From CAVXGU01 sp963761615 (lineage in GTDB: Bacteria; Acidobacteriota; Vicinamibacteria; Vicinamibacterales; CAVVIG01): DNA of 64,000 bases. The notes under the pieces were generated by a model, which worked only from the letters and a program-made list of their open reading frames with translations, did not search any database and was not told the DNA's origin. Position 1 is the first letter of the stretch. Every line of letters begins with the position of its first letter. Location: positions 186,001 through 250,000 of the forward strand of contig CAVXGU010000003.1 of NCBI GenBank assembly GCA_963761615.1, given 5' to 3'. Positions 51,927 to 63,497 of this stretch are shown here, piece after piece. A program made the translations under genes and the position numbers.

Positions 51927-54900
51927 ATGCCGTCTCGACGAGTCCGCATCGCCTGGTGGCTCGGGGCGCTGGCGCTGGCTGCCATCGCCCTCCTGGGAGC
52001 GGTGCACCTGCCGCCGGTACAGGCCCGCGTCGTCGAGTGGGCCCTGGCGCGCGCGCGCGCGGCGACCGGACTCGACATCACCGTACAGTCCGCTTCCTAC
52101 GACCTGCCCGCGCTGAGCGCGTCGGCGCACGGCGTCGTCGTCGCCGTGCCGGGTGAGCAGCCGTTCCTGGACATCGGGGATGCCACGGTGACCGTGCCGT
52201 TCTCGGCGCTGTTCGGTTCGTTCCGAATCGCCACGGTCGACGTGGTGCAGCCGCGCGTGACGGTGGTCCAGCGCGCCGATGGGTCGATGAACCTCCCGCC
52301 GGCGGGCGGCGGGGGGACGGGCGGTGGCGGACTGCCGCTCGAGATCGGAGCCCTGCTCGTACGCGACGGCCGCGCTTCCTACCGCGCCGCCGCCGGCACG
52401 ACGGCCGACGTCTCGGGGTTGAGCCTGCGGCTCACCGGCGGAGCGGGCACGCTGGCCGGCGCGCTCTCGGCCCAGGACGTGTCGGTGGCCGCCGATGGCG
52501 TGCAGATCCCCGGCGGGAAGCTCGATGGCGTCGTCCGCTACGACGGCGCGTCGCTGCTCGTCGACCAGATCGCCTACGCGGCCGCATTCGAGGGTGGTCA
52601 GCTGACCGTCGGCGGGCGATTCACGACCCAGCCCCTGCACCTCGCGGGCAATGTCGCCTGGCAGAACGTGCGCACGCTCCCGCTGTCGAGGCCGCGGGCG
52701 CCGGTCGGCATCGCGTCACGGCTGTCGGGGCACGCGGACGTCGACTGGACCGCTGACGGCGGCCTCGGCGGCCTCGCGGTCTCGCTGGACAACCGCGCGA
52801 CCGCCGAGACGGCGTCGACCGGCTCGATGGGCCTCGACGGTGACCTGAGCTTCCGCCTCGCGAACGGCGAGTGGCAGCTGCACCAGGAGCACCGCGTCGC
52901 GGGAGCGGTCGACACCTCGGGTGATTTGACGGGCCGTCTCGATGCGGTCGATCCCGCGGCGTCGACGGTCGGGGGGACCGTCGATGTCTCCAGCGCGGAC
53001 CTCGCGGCGGCGGCTCGCGTGCTCGCGCGCGCCGGCATCGGGCTGCCGGACTGGGCGCGCTCGCCGGCCGGCCGTCTGCAGGCGCGGCTGCACGTCGGCG
53101 GGACGGTGGGCGCGCCGACGGTGAACGGCGACGCGACGCTCGGCGGCGGCCGCATCGCCGGCTTCGCGCCGATCGCCGCCCGGTCGTCGTTCGCGGTCGA
53201 CGTGGGCGCCGCGTCGGGGCACGGCACCGTCGACGTGGAGGTGCCGGAGATTGCGGGACAGACGACCGGCACGGTGACGACGAACCTGGCGTACGCGAAC
53301 GGGAGGATCCGCGCGACCGACATCGCGATCGCGCAGCTCGGCGGCGGGCGAGTGTCCGGCAGCGCCGAGTACCGGGTCGCCACGGGCGCGTACGCCGCGA
53401 CGCTCCAGCTCGCGGCCGTCTCCGTGCGCCCCGTGATCCTGAACGGCAAGACGTGGCCCGTATCGGCAACCGTCGACGGCACGGTCGCCGCGCGCGGCAC
53501 GGTCGATCGCCCCGGCGCCGACGCGGCGCTCTCGCTCTCCGCGGTCGAGTGGAACGGCGAAACGCTGGCGGCGGCCACCGTCGACCTGTCGCTCGCCGAC
53601 GGCCGCGCCACGGTCCGCGCGCGCGTCCCGGATTACGCGGCGACGCTCGAAGGCGGGATCGGCGTCGCCGCGCCGCATGCGTTCACCGCCACGGCGGCGG
53701 TCCAGGATCTCGACCCGGCGACCATCATCGCGCGCGCTGGACACGACTGGCCGCCGTTCGTCCGCCGCCTGGCGGGCGCCGTCACGGTCCGCGCGTCGGC
53801 ATCCGGGTCCGCGGACGACCTCGAGCGGGCCACCGCGCAGGTCGACCTCGAGCGGATCGATCTGCAATCGGGCGGCGCCCGCCTCGCTCTCGCCGCGCCT
53901 GCCACCGTGCAGTACGCCGGTCGCCGCGTGACCGTCGACGATCTACGGCTGACGACGACGGGCGCGCAGGCAGAGGTCTCGGGCGCGATCGGGGTGGACT
54001 CGGGCGCCGGCGCGCTCCGGGCGTCGTTGCGGGGCGACCTGACCTCCGCCCGCCCGTGGCTGTCGCTGGCCGGCGCCCCGGAGGATCTGACGCTCGCCGG
54101 CACGGTGGACGCCGACGTGTCGGCGTCGGGATCGATACAGCAGCCCCGGCTGGCCGGTCGGCTTCAGCTCGCGAACGGACGCATCGCGTGGACGACGTAC
54201 CCGGCCGCGACGGACGTGGCCGTCGACGCGTCGATCGACAACGGCGTGATCGATGCCGCCCGCGTCGCCGCGCAGTGGCAGGGCGCCACGGCCAGCGGCC
54301 ACCTGGTCGTGCCGCTCGCGATGCTGAGCGAGCGCCTGGCCGTGCCATCGTCGGGGCCGGCGCCGACGGCTTCGTTCTCGGGGCGCATCGACGGCATCAC
54401 GGAACGGGCGCTCGAACCGTTCGCAGGAACGTCGATTGCGGCGAATCTCGCCGGACGGGCCGGCGTGCAGGTCGACCTGCAGGCCAGCCGCCTGTCGGTC
54501 GCCAGCCTGCACGGCACGGTGGTGATGGACGACTTCGGCTTGACGGCGGAAGGCGTGGAGATCTCGCAGGTACGACCCACGCGTCTCGAACTGGAGGGCA
54601 GCACGGTTCGCGTCGGCGACTGGAGCTGGCAGGCCGCCGGCAATCGCTTCGACGTGACGGGTACCGCCGCGCTCGCCAGCGGGGGCGCGCTCGACCTGAA
54701 CGTCGCCGGCCGGATCGACCTCCGCGTGCTCGGCGCCGTGTGGCCGGACGTCGCGACCGGCGGCCTGGCCGACGTCACGCTGCACGTGACCGGAGCGCCA
54801 TCGTCTCCGCTGGCTGACGGCACGCTGCAGATCACCAACGGCGAACTCCGCATCCAGGACCCGCAGGTTGCCGTCACCAACGCCCAGGGCCGCGCGACGC

Positions 54901-57900
54901 TGAGCGGCAACCGGATCGAGATCGCGGGCCTCCAGGGCGCGATCAACGGCGGCCGTTTCACGGCGTCGGGACGCCTGCAGCGCGAGGGCTTCGCGCCGAG
55001 CAGCGGCTCGCTGACGGTCACGGCCACCGGCGTGACGCTCGACGTGCCCGAGGGGCTGCGCACGCAGGTCGACTCGACGCTCACGTTCGACGTCGGCGCC
55101 CGGCAGCAGCTGTCCGGCACGGTCACGATCCAGCGCGGCGCCTACCGGGAGCCGCTCAGCCTCGCGATGGACCTGCTGGGCAGCGCGCACGCGCGCACGG
55201 TCGAGAGCGGGACGGCGCCCGGCGTGGCGGCGGCGAAGATCGATCTCAACGTGGCGCTCGTCAGCGCTCAGGATCTCGTCATCGACAACAACTACGGCCG
55301 CATGGACGTCGGCGTCGACGTGCGCCTCGTCGGCACCGTCGCGCAGCCGTCCGTGGTCGGGCGGGCCACCATCCGCGAGGGCGGGGTCGTCTACCTCGGG
55401 GGGCGGACGTACCAGGTGGAGCGGGGGACGATCGACTTCACCAACCCGCGCGAGATCGTGCCCGATCTCGATCTCGTGGCGCGAACGCGCATCTCGGGCT
55501 ACGACGTATCGCTCTCGATCGCCGGCACCCCCGACACGATCAAGGGCACGCTCTCGTCGGATCCTCCCCTCGGCCAGAGCGACATCGTGTCCCTGCTCGT
55601 CACGGGCCGGACGGCCGAGCAGAACGGCGGCGCCGCGCCGCAGGTGGCGGGCGGCGAGGTGCTCGCCTACCTGTCGGGCGAGGCGCTCGGGTTTGCCGCG
55701 CAGGCCGTTGGGCTGGACACCCTGCGACTCGAGCGGGGCGCGAGTGTCGAGGAATTCAACACCGATCCCTCGCTGATTGCGGGCGACGCGGATCCGTCCA
55801 CCCGGCTCACGGTCTCGAAGCGCTTCTCGCGGTACGCCGAGGTCGTGCTGTCGCAGAACCTGAGCCAGGGTGGTGCCTTCACGTGGATCGTGTCCTTCAC
55901 GCCGGGCCGTCACGTCGAGCTGCGCGCCCTGTCGCTCGACGACCAGAGCCGCGCCTACGAGCTCCGCCACGATCTCTCGTTCGGCGGCCCGCCCGTGCCG
56001 CGCCCGACCGGCAGCGCCGGCGCCGAGGCCAGCGGGCGCGTCACAGCCGTCCGGTTCACGGGCGATCCCGGATTCCCCGAGAGCGAGCTGCGCCGCCAGA
56101 TCAATCTGAAGGCGGGCGATCAGTTCGATTTCTACCACTGGCAGGACGACCGCGAGCGGCTGCGGCGCTTCTACCTGGACCGCGGATACCTGGAGGCCCG
56201 CGTGAGCGCGCGCCACGACGAGTCCGCCTCGGCCGGCGAGAACGCCGTGGCGCTCGAGTACGACATCGACCGGGGCCCGTCGTGCGTGCTGGACGTGGAG
56301 GGCGACACGCTGCCGTCGGACGTGCGCAGGCAGCTGCGGACGCTCTGGAGCGACGCGATCTTCGACGAGGCCCTGATGGACGACCTGCAGACGGCCGTGC
56401 GCCGCTCGCTCGCGGACCGGGGCTACCTGCGGGCCGGCGTGACGGTGTCGAAGCCGGATCTCTCCATCTCGGGAGAGAAGCACATCCGAATCACCATCGA
56501 TCCGGGGCCGAAGAGCGCGTCCCGGGACGTCCGCTTCATCGGGAACCACGAGATCGCCGACGCCAGGCTCGAGCCGCTCGTCGACGGCAGCGCCATCTGG
56601 CTCGACCCGTCGTCGCTCGGCCAGGCGGTCGCGGCGCTCTACCGGTCGGAGGGATTCCTCGCCGTATCGGTGGCCGCCGGCCCCGTCGACTTCGAGGGGG
56701 ACCGGGCGGTGCTGCCCGTGCGGATCGAGGAGGGCCCCGCGTTCGTCGTGTCGCGCGTCGGCGTCGACGGCGCGAAGCTGCGCCCGGCCGCCGACGTGCG
56801 CGCCGCGTTCGCGATGGCCCCGTCGGATCGGTATACCGACGCCGCCCTGGACCGCGGCCGCAAGGCGGTCGAGCTCGACTACGCCCGACACGGGTTCAAT
56901 CAGGCGACGGCGAGCGTCCAGACCGCCGTCGACTCCAAGGCGGGCACGGTCGCGATCACGATCTCGGTGGACGAGGGGCCGCAGCAGGTGCTGCAGTCGG
57001 TCGACGTCTCGGGAGCGTCCGGCGTGCGGCCGGGCGTCATCGCCGGTGCGCTCAAGCTGAAGACGGGCGAGCCGGTGAACCTCGATCAGTGGTACGCCGC
57101 GCGGCGGCGGCTGTTCGACACGGGACTGTTCCAGCGGGTGGACGTCGCGCCGCAGCCGCTGCCGAACGCCGAGCATCCCGACGGGGTCCAGCCGGTGGCC
57201 GCGCACGTGACCCTGCTGCGCCAGGCGCCGTGGCGCCTGCGGTACGGGCTCGAAGTGACGGATGCGCCCGCACCCGCATCCGATCAGGGCCGCGTGTTCG
57301 GGGCCGGCATCAACGGGGATCTCCAGCGCCGCGGCCTGTTCGGGCACCCCGGCACCCTGGGGCTCACCGCGCGCCTCGACCACGATCGGACGATCGGTCG
57401 GAGCTACCTGACGCTGCCGACGCTGTTCGGACGACAGGTCTCGACGAGCTTTTTTCTGTCACGATCGCGCCAGCGCCTCGCGCAGCAGGGCTACCTGCCG
57501 ATCGTCGCCGATCTCTGGACGGTCACGGCCGAACAGCGGTTCACGCCGTGGCGGAAGCTCCAGATTGCCTACGGCTACCAGTTCCAATGGAACCACACGT
57601 ATCTGACCGACCAGACCGATCCGCTCGCCTTCGACGAGACGACGAAGGAGGCCCGGCTGACGACGACGGCCATCGTCGACACGCGCAATGACCCGTTCAA
57701 CGCGACGAGCGGTCAGTTCCACTCGTCGAACGTCGAGCTCGGGGTCTCGCGGCTCGGCTCGGACGTGCGGTTCATCAAGTATGTGATGCAGCAGTTCATC
57801 TACCAGCCGCTCGGCGGCAGCGTGGTGTCGGCGTCCGGCGTTCGGCTCGGCGCCGGGCGCGGCTTCGGCCAGGATCTCCTGCCCAGCGAGCGCTTCTTCG

Positions 57901-58229
57901 TGGGGGGCGTGAACACCGTGCGCGGGTACGCCAACGACTCGCTCGGCGCGATCTTCCTGGGCTCTCCGACCGGCGGCCAGGCCTCGCTGACCCTCAACCA
58001 GGAGATCCGCTTCCCCGTGTTCCGCTGGGTGCGCGGCGTCGGCTTCGTCGACGCGGGCAACGTGTTCGACCGGGCGAGCGAGCTGTCCTTCACCAATCTG
58101 GCCGTGGGCGCCGGCGCGGGGCTGCGTTTCTCGACGCCCGTCGGGCTGTTTCGCGTCGACCTGGGCTTCCCCCTGCCAGCCAACGGACGCAAGCCCCTCA
58201 TCTACGTGGCGTTCGGGCAGATGTTCTGA
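51927..58229 (+). CDS. TamB-POTRA-Omp85 fusion protein (2100 residues)
   Basis: One uninterrupted frame encodes what are normally two proteins. Residues 7-27 form a transmembrane helix or signal anchor. Residues about 40-1365 have the AsmA/TamB-like repeated beta pattern, ending with the conserved TamB C-terminal domain (DIVSLLVTGRT at about 1219, then QNLSQGG). After a short Pro/Gly/Ala linker five POTRA-type domains follow (about 1369, 1452, 1529, 1605 and 1686). From about 1769 an Omp85 barrel ends the protein, with the loop-6 motif VRGY at 1998-2001 and a final aromatic (VAFGQMF). TamB spans the periplasm from the inner membrane and TamA sits in the outer membrane; here both are one chain. 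The frame needs no correction over 6.3 kb. A TACAAT hexamer lies 15 bases upstream of the ATG. Role in envelope assembly or lipid transport is inferred from TamA and TamB. Confidence 0.9.
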   Translation: MPSRRVRIAWWLGALALAAIALLGAVHLPPVQARVVEWALARARAATGLDITVQSASYDLPALSASAHGVVVAVPGEQPFLDIGDATVTVPFSALFGSFRIATVDVVQPRVTVVQRADGSMNLPPAGGGGTGGGGLPLEIGALLVRDGRASYRAAAGTTADVSGLSLRLTGGAGTLAGALSAQDVSVAADGVQIPGGKLDGVVRYDGASLLVDQIAYAAAFEGGQLTVGGRFTTQPLHLAGNVAWQNVRTLPLSRPRAPVGIASRLSGHADVDWTADGGLGGLAVSLDNRATAETASTGSMGLDGDLSFRLANGEWQLHQEHRVAGAVDTSGDLTGRLDAVDPAASTVGGTVDVSSADLAAAARVLARAGIGLPDWARSPAGRLQARLHVGGTVGAPTVNGDATLGGGRIAGFAPIAARSSFAVDVGAASGHGTVDVEVPEIAGQTTGTVTTNLAYANGRIRATDIAIAQLGGGRVSGSAEYRVATGAYAATLQLAAVSVRPVILNGKTWPVSATVDGTVAARGTVDRPGADAALSLSAVEWNGETLAAATVDLSLADGRATVRARVPDYAATLEGGIGVAAPHAFTATAAVQDLDPATIIARAGHDWPPFVRRLAGAVTVRASASGSADDLERATAQVDLERIDLQSGGARLALAAPATVQYAGRRVTVDDLRLTTTGAQAEVSGAIGVDSGAGALRASLRGDLTSARPWLSLAGAPEDLTLAGTVDADVSASGSIQQPRLAGRLQLANGRIAWTTYPAATDVAVDASIDNGVIDAARVAAQWQGATASGHLVVPLAMLSERLAVPSSGPAPTASFSGRIDGITERALEPFAGTSIAANLAGRAGVQVDLQASRLSVASLHGTVVMDDFGLTAEGVEISQVRPTRLELEGSTVRVGDWSWQAAGNRFDVTGTAALASGGALDLNVAGRIDLRVLGAVWPDVATGGLADVTLHVTGAPSSPLADGTLQITNGELRIQDPQVAVTNAQGRATLSGNRIEIAGLQGAINGGRFTASGRLQREGFAPSSGSLTVTATGVTLDVPEGLRTQVDSTLTFDVGARQQLSGTVTIQRGAYREPLSLAMDLLGSAHARTVESGTAPGVAAAKIDLNVALVSAQDLVIDNNYGRMDVGVDVRLVGTVAQPSVVGRATIREGGVVYLGGRTYQVERGTIDFTNPREIVPDLDLVARTRISGYDVSLSIAGTPDTIKGTLSSDPPLGQSDIVSLLVTGRTAEQNGGAAPQVAGGEVLAYLSGEALGFAAQAVGLDTLRLERGASVEEFNTDPSLIAGDADPSTRLTVSKRFSRYAEVVLSQNLSQGGAFTWIVSFTPGRHVELRALSLDDQSRAYELRHDLSFGGPPVPRPTGSAGAEASGRVTAVRFTGDPGFPESELRRQINLKAGDQFDFYHWQDDRERLRRFYLDRGYLEARVSARHDESASAGENAVALEYDIDRGPSCVLDVEGDTLPSDVRRQLRTLWSDAIFDEALMDDLQTAVRRSLADRGYLRAGVTVSKPDLSISGEKHIRITIDPGPKSASRDVRFIGNHEIADARLEPLVDGSAIWLDPSSLGQAVAALYRSEGFLAVSVAAGPVDFEGDRAVLPVRIEEGPAFVVSRVGVDGAKLRPAADVRAAFAMAPSDRYTDAALDRGRKAVELDYARHGFNQATASVQTAVDSKAGTVAITISVDEGPQQVLQSVDVSGASGVRPGVIAGALKLKTGEPVNLDQWYAARRRLFDTGLFQRVDVAPQPLPNAEHPDGVQPVAAHVTLLRQAPWRLRYGLEVTDAPAPASDQGRVFGAGINGDLQRRGLFGHPGTLGLTARLDHDRTIGRSYLTLPTLFGRQVSTSFFLSRSRQRLAQQGYLPIVADLWTVTAEQRFTPWRKLQIAYGYQFQWNHTYLTDQTDPLAFDETTKEARLTTTAIVDTRNDPFNATSGQFHSSNVELGVSRLGSDVRFIKYVMQQFIYQPLGGSVVSASGVRLGAGRGFGQDLLPSERFFVGGVNTVRGYANDSLGAIFLGSPTGGQASLTLNQEIRFPVFRWVRGVGFVDAGNVFDRASELSFTNLAVGAGAGLRFSTPVGLFRVDLGFPLPANGRKPLIYVAFGQMF

Positions 58230-58230
58230 C

Positions 58231-58256
58231 AAGGGTGCCGGGCGCCCGGCGCCCTT
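58231..58256. terminator. Bidirectional hairpin between tam-like and TPR genes
   Basis: AAGGGTGCCGGG (58231-58242) pairs with CCCGGCGCCCTT (58245-58256) with one G-U or A-C wobble position. It starts two bases after the upstream stop and runs into the stop codon of the convergent TPR gene. The 13-mer CCCGGCGCCCTTA recurs at 43802-43814. Confidence 0.65.
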
Positions 58257-58887
58257 ATCGTCCCCTCAGCGTCCTCATAATCGATTCGACGGCGAGGCGT
58301 TCGGGCGCCTTGGGTGCGAGCTTCACGAACGCGTCGAAGTGCACCGCCTCCTTGTCGGGACGCTTGAGCTTCGAGTACGCCATCCCGGCGTAGTAATGCG
58401 CGTAGGCGAACGTCGGATCGAGCTCGGTCGCGCGCTCGAAGGCCGCGGCCGCCCCGGCCCAGTCCCCTGCCGTCGCTTTCACCAAGCCGAGCTGGTAGTG
58501 GGCCGCGAACATGTCGGGCGACGTCGTGGTGGCCTCGGTTGCGGCCTTGAGGGCGGCGTTCACGTCGTTGTCGGCGAGCGCGCGCGCCGACTGGGCCACG
58601 AGCATCCAGCCGGTGGTGCCCTCCGCGGCCAGCGCCGCCAGCTCCGCCTTCGCGCGATCGACGGCCGGCGGCGTCATGTGCAGCAGGATCTGTGAGGCCA
58701 GGAACAGGTCGGACGGACCGAGCGCGCCATTCGCGCGCTTGGTGTCGAGCGCCTGCAGCGCCTGGTTGTACTGCCCAGCCTCGAAGAGCTGCTGGGGGGA
58801 CATCTGCTCCTGCGCCAGCGCCGTGCCGAGCGCCCCGTCGGCGCCGAGTATGGCGGCTGTCATCATGATCAAGATGCTGTATCTCAC
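58255..58887 (-). CDS. Exported tetratricopeptide repeat protein
   Basis: The 210-residue product has a signal peptide (ILIMMTAAILGADGALGTALA) and about four TPR-like helical pairs (QQLFEAGQYNQALQALDT; HYQLGLVKATAGDWAGAAAAFERATELDP; HYYAGMAYSKLKRPDKE). TPR proteins act as scaffolds. It lies next to, and convergent with, the TamB-Omp85 fusion gene, so a link to the outer-membrane machinery is possible but not shown. Confidence 0.75.
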   Translation of the reverse strand: MRYSILIMMTAAILGADGALGTALAQEQMSPQQLFEAGQYNQALQALDTKRANGALGPSDLFLASQILLHMTPPAVDRAKAELAALAAEGTTGWMLVAQSARALADNDVNAALKAATEATTTSPDMFAAHYQLGLVKATAGDWAGAAAAFERATELDPTFAYAHYYAGMAYSKLKRPDKEAVHFDAFVKLAPKAPERLAVESIMRTLRGR

Positions 58888-58933
58888 GGAAGCCTCCTCG
58901 TCCGGCTCAGATTGCAGGAACCGTACCAGCGGA

Positions 58934-60852
58934 TCAGCGGCCGAGCGCCTGTCTGATCCGTTGCCGCAGCTCGTTCGGGGTGAAGGGTTTCTGGCAGATC
59001 GACACGGCCCCCCGCAGTCCTGACAGGTTCAGGGTGTCGGCCGTGTAGCCGGACATGATGATGACCGGCAGGTTCGGACGCTCCCCGAGGATTCGTGCGG
59101 CCAGCTCGATGCCGCTCATGCCGGGCATGGTGGCGTCGGTGAGCAGCAGCTGGATCGCGCCGTCTGCGTCGCGCATGGCGCGCAGCGCCTCCTCGCCGGA
59201 TCCGGCCTGGATCGTCCGGTAGCCTTCGGTGCGCAGGGCGGCGACGACCAGTCCGCGCACGGCCGGATCGTCATCGACGACCAGCACCGTCACGGCGGCG
59301 TCGCGATGCACGCCGTCGGGCGGATCGTCCGGCGCCGCGTCGGATGCGGGGGGGCTGCGGGCGGGAAGTAGAGGCGAAACGTGGTGCCGGCGCCCGGCTC
59401 GCTGTCGGCGAAGATGAAGCCGCGGCACTGCTTCATCGTGCCGTAGACCATCGACAGTCCGAGGCCGGTGCCCTTGCCGACGGGCTTCGTCGTGAAGAAC
59501 GGCTCGAAGATGCGTCCGAGCGTCTCGGGCGACATGCCGACGCCACTGTCCCGCACCGCCAGCGTCACGTAGTGTCCCGGCGGCATCGGCGCGTGCGCAT
59601 GGGCGAACGTCTCGTCCACCGTCTCGAGGCGCACGGCGAGCGTCAACCGGCCGCCGTGCGGCATGGCGTCGCGCGAGTTGACCGCCAGGTTGACGATGGC
59701 CTGTTCCACCTGACCCGGGTCGCCGAGGATCGGCGGCACGCCGGGTGCCACCTCGGCGCGGAGATCGATGTCGTCGCCGAGCAGCCGTCCCAGGAAGCGG
59801 CCGAGGCTGGTGACGGTCTCGCCGAGGCTGAAGAGGCGCGGTTCGATCAGCTCGTGCCGGCTGAACGCGAGCAACTGGCGCGTCACCGCGCCGGCGCGTT
59901 CGGCCGCCTTGCGCACCTCCCGCACGTCGTTCTCCGAGGGATGCCCCGAGCCGAGGTCTCCCAGCACCAGTTCGGCGAAGCCGGCGATCGCCGTCAGCGC
60001 GTTGTTCAGATCGTGCGCGATGCCGCCGGCGAGGCGCCCGATGGCCTCCATCTTCTGCGCCTGGCGCAGCTGCTCCTCGAGCTGGCGCTGCTCGGTCACG
60101 TCCTGCAGCGTGCCGATGAGGCGCGCGGGATGGCCGGCGGCGTCCCGCGCCAAGTCGGCGTTGACGCGGACCCAGCGGACGGCGCCGTCGGTGCGAACGA
60201 TGCGGTGCTCGTGCTCGAACGGCCGTCCTTCACGGACGGCCGCCGTCGCGGCGTCTCGCGCGTCGTCGCGATCCGCGTCGTGGATGAACGCGAGCGCCGA
60301 ATCGATCCGGCCGTCGAAGCGCCCGGCCTCGAGGCCGTGGATTCGCAGCATCTCGGGAGACCACACGATCCGCCCCGAGCCGTCGGTCTGCGCCACCCAG
60401 CTTCCGATGTGGGCGACCTCCTGCGCCTTCTCGAGGATCGCCCGGTGCTCGGCGAGCGCCTCCTCGGCCCGCGCCCATCGCGTGATCTCGCGGTACGCGG
60501 CGACGACGCCGGCCGTCTCACCGTCGACCACGTACGGCGCGACGCGCCGCTCGACGACGCGGCCGTCGCGCAGGCGGAGCGTCTCGAGCGACTCGCCGGG
60601 ATGATCCGCCGCGATCGGGTCGCCGCGCACGATCGGCGCTGGTCCCGGCTGCTCGATCTGGCTGTCGAGCGCGCAGGCCCAGGCGTGGCGATCGGCCGGG
60701 TCGAGACCGGCCGGCAGGTGGAACAGCTCCGCGAAGCTGCGGTTGTGGAAGAGGACGCGGCGATCGAGATCCAGGACCAGGATGCCGTCGCGCATCGAGT
60801 CGACCACGGCCTGGAGGCGCGCGGGATCCGTGGGATCCGAGGGAGTGATCAT
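58934..60852 (-). CDS. PAS-HisKA-HATPase-REC hybrid histidine kinase (frameshift in assembly)
   Basis: Two PAS-type sensor domains (about residues 10-130 and 150-255) precede a histidine kinase core: H280 in IAHDLNNALTAIAG, N-box NSRDAMPHGG, G1 DSGVGMS and G2 GKGTGLGLSMV. A receiver domain then follows with VTVLVVDDDPAVRG, phospho-acceptor LLTDATMPGMSG and K in ICQKPF. Kinase and receiver are in different frames. They join inside the seven-G run 59348-59354 if one base is restored, giving FPPAAPPASDAAPDDPPDG; without this the kinase ends in a low-complexity tail. The start is ATG 60850-60852 or GTG 60862-60864. No membrane segment is seen, so the sensor is cytoplasmic. The window does not show which regulator it addresses. 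Confidence 0.84.
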
Positions 60853-60894
60853 CCGCGCGCTCACGCTATCACAACATCGGGGACGCCGCGGCGG

Positions 60895-61191
60895 CTAACC
60901 GTACGTGCCGAACACCCGCGTCATGTAGTCGCCCATGGTCAGGGCGAGCAGGATCATCAGCCAGAAGATGCCGCTGACGGCCACCGCCCACGTCAGACGA
61001 GGGCTGTCCTTCACGTGCATGAAGAACAGGACGACAAGCGAGCCCTTGAAGGCCGCGATGGTCAGCGCGGCGATCGTGTTCAGCTCGCCGAGATCGAAGA
61101 CGGCGATCTGCACGGTCAGGTACGTGCAGAACAGCAGGATCGCGAAGATCGTGAAGTACACGCGCTTCGGCAGGACGTGAGAGGTCGTCAT
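60895..61191 (-). CDS. ctaF: Cytochrome c oxidase subunit IV (caa3-type)
   Basis: The 98-residue protein has three hydrophobic helices and the typical FKGSLVVLFFMHVKDSPRL of prokaryotic cytochrome oxidase subunit IV, a small assembly-supporting subunit of the proton-pumping heme-copper oxidase. Its ATG overlaps the stop of subunit III by four bases (ATGA). It is the last gene of the oxidase operon. Confidence 0.92.
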   Translation of the reverse strand: MTTSHVLPKRVYFTIFAILLFCTYLTVQIAVFDLGELNTIAALTIAAFKGSLVVLFFMHVKDSPRLTWAVAVSGIFWLMILLALTMGDYMTRVFGTYG

Positions 61192-61854
61192 GATGCGTGC
61201 AGCCCGAGCAGGTACAGGAGCGGGAACAGGAAGATCCAGACGATGTCGACGAAGTGCCAGTACAGGCCGGCGACTTCGATCGGGTTGTAGTACTCCGGCG
61301 AGAACCGCCCGCGCCACGCCATCACGACCATGACGGCCATGACGCCGATCCCGATGATCATGTGCACGGCGTGGATCCCCGTCATGACGAAGTAGAGCGA
61401 GAAAAAGATCTGGGCGTTGGCGGCGAGCGCCGCCGGCTCGAAGGAGAAGGACGCCAGCCCCGGCACGTGGTGCTCCATGTACTCCGTGTAGTACTCGAAG
61501 CCCTTGATCCCGAGGAAGACGGTGCCGAGCGCCATCGTCGCCAGCAGGAGCAGGATGAGCGGGCGCCGCTGGCCGAGCTGCGCCGCGCGGACCGCGAGCG
61601 CCATCGTCAGGCTGCTCGTGATCAGCACGGCCGTGTTCGTGGTGCCCGCCCAGACGAGCAGCGCCCGGCTGCCCGCCACGAAGGCGGCCTCGTGCCAGTT
61701 GCGGTAGACGGCGTAGGTGCAGAACAGGCCGCCGAAGAACAGGATCTCCGTCACCAGGAAGACCCACATCCCGAGCGTCGCCGTCTCCTGCTGCTGTTCG
61801 AGCGAGTCGAACTGGTGCGAGAGGGCGGCGGACGCGCCGCCGTGTCCGGTGGCC

Positions 61855-61862
<8 letters not shown>
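61188..61862 (-). CDS. ctaE: Cytochrome c oxidase subunit III
   Basis: Subunit III of the heme-copper oxidase, 224 residues with about seven transmembrane helices. Recognisable segments are GMWVFLVTEILFFGGLF near the start, GTVFLGIKGFEYYTEY, and TGIHAVHMIIGIG with GLYWHFVDIVWIFLFPLLYL at the end. It overlaps the end of subunit I by eight bases and the start of subunit IV by four, so the genes are translated as a unit. Confidence 0.95.

Positions 61863-63493
<1,631 letters not shown>

Positions 63494-63497
<4 letters not shown>

Noticed and set aside
58934..59428. A separate response-regulator gene behind the histidine kinase
   Set aside because: It has no start codon or ribosome site of its own before the receiver, and one base added in the seven-G run joins it smoothly to the kinase.
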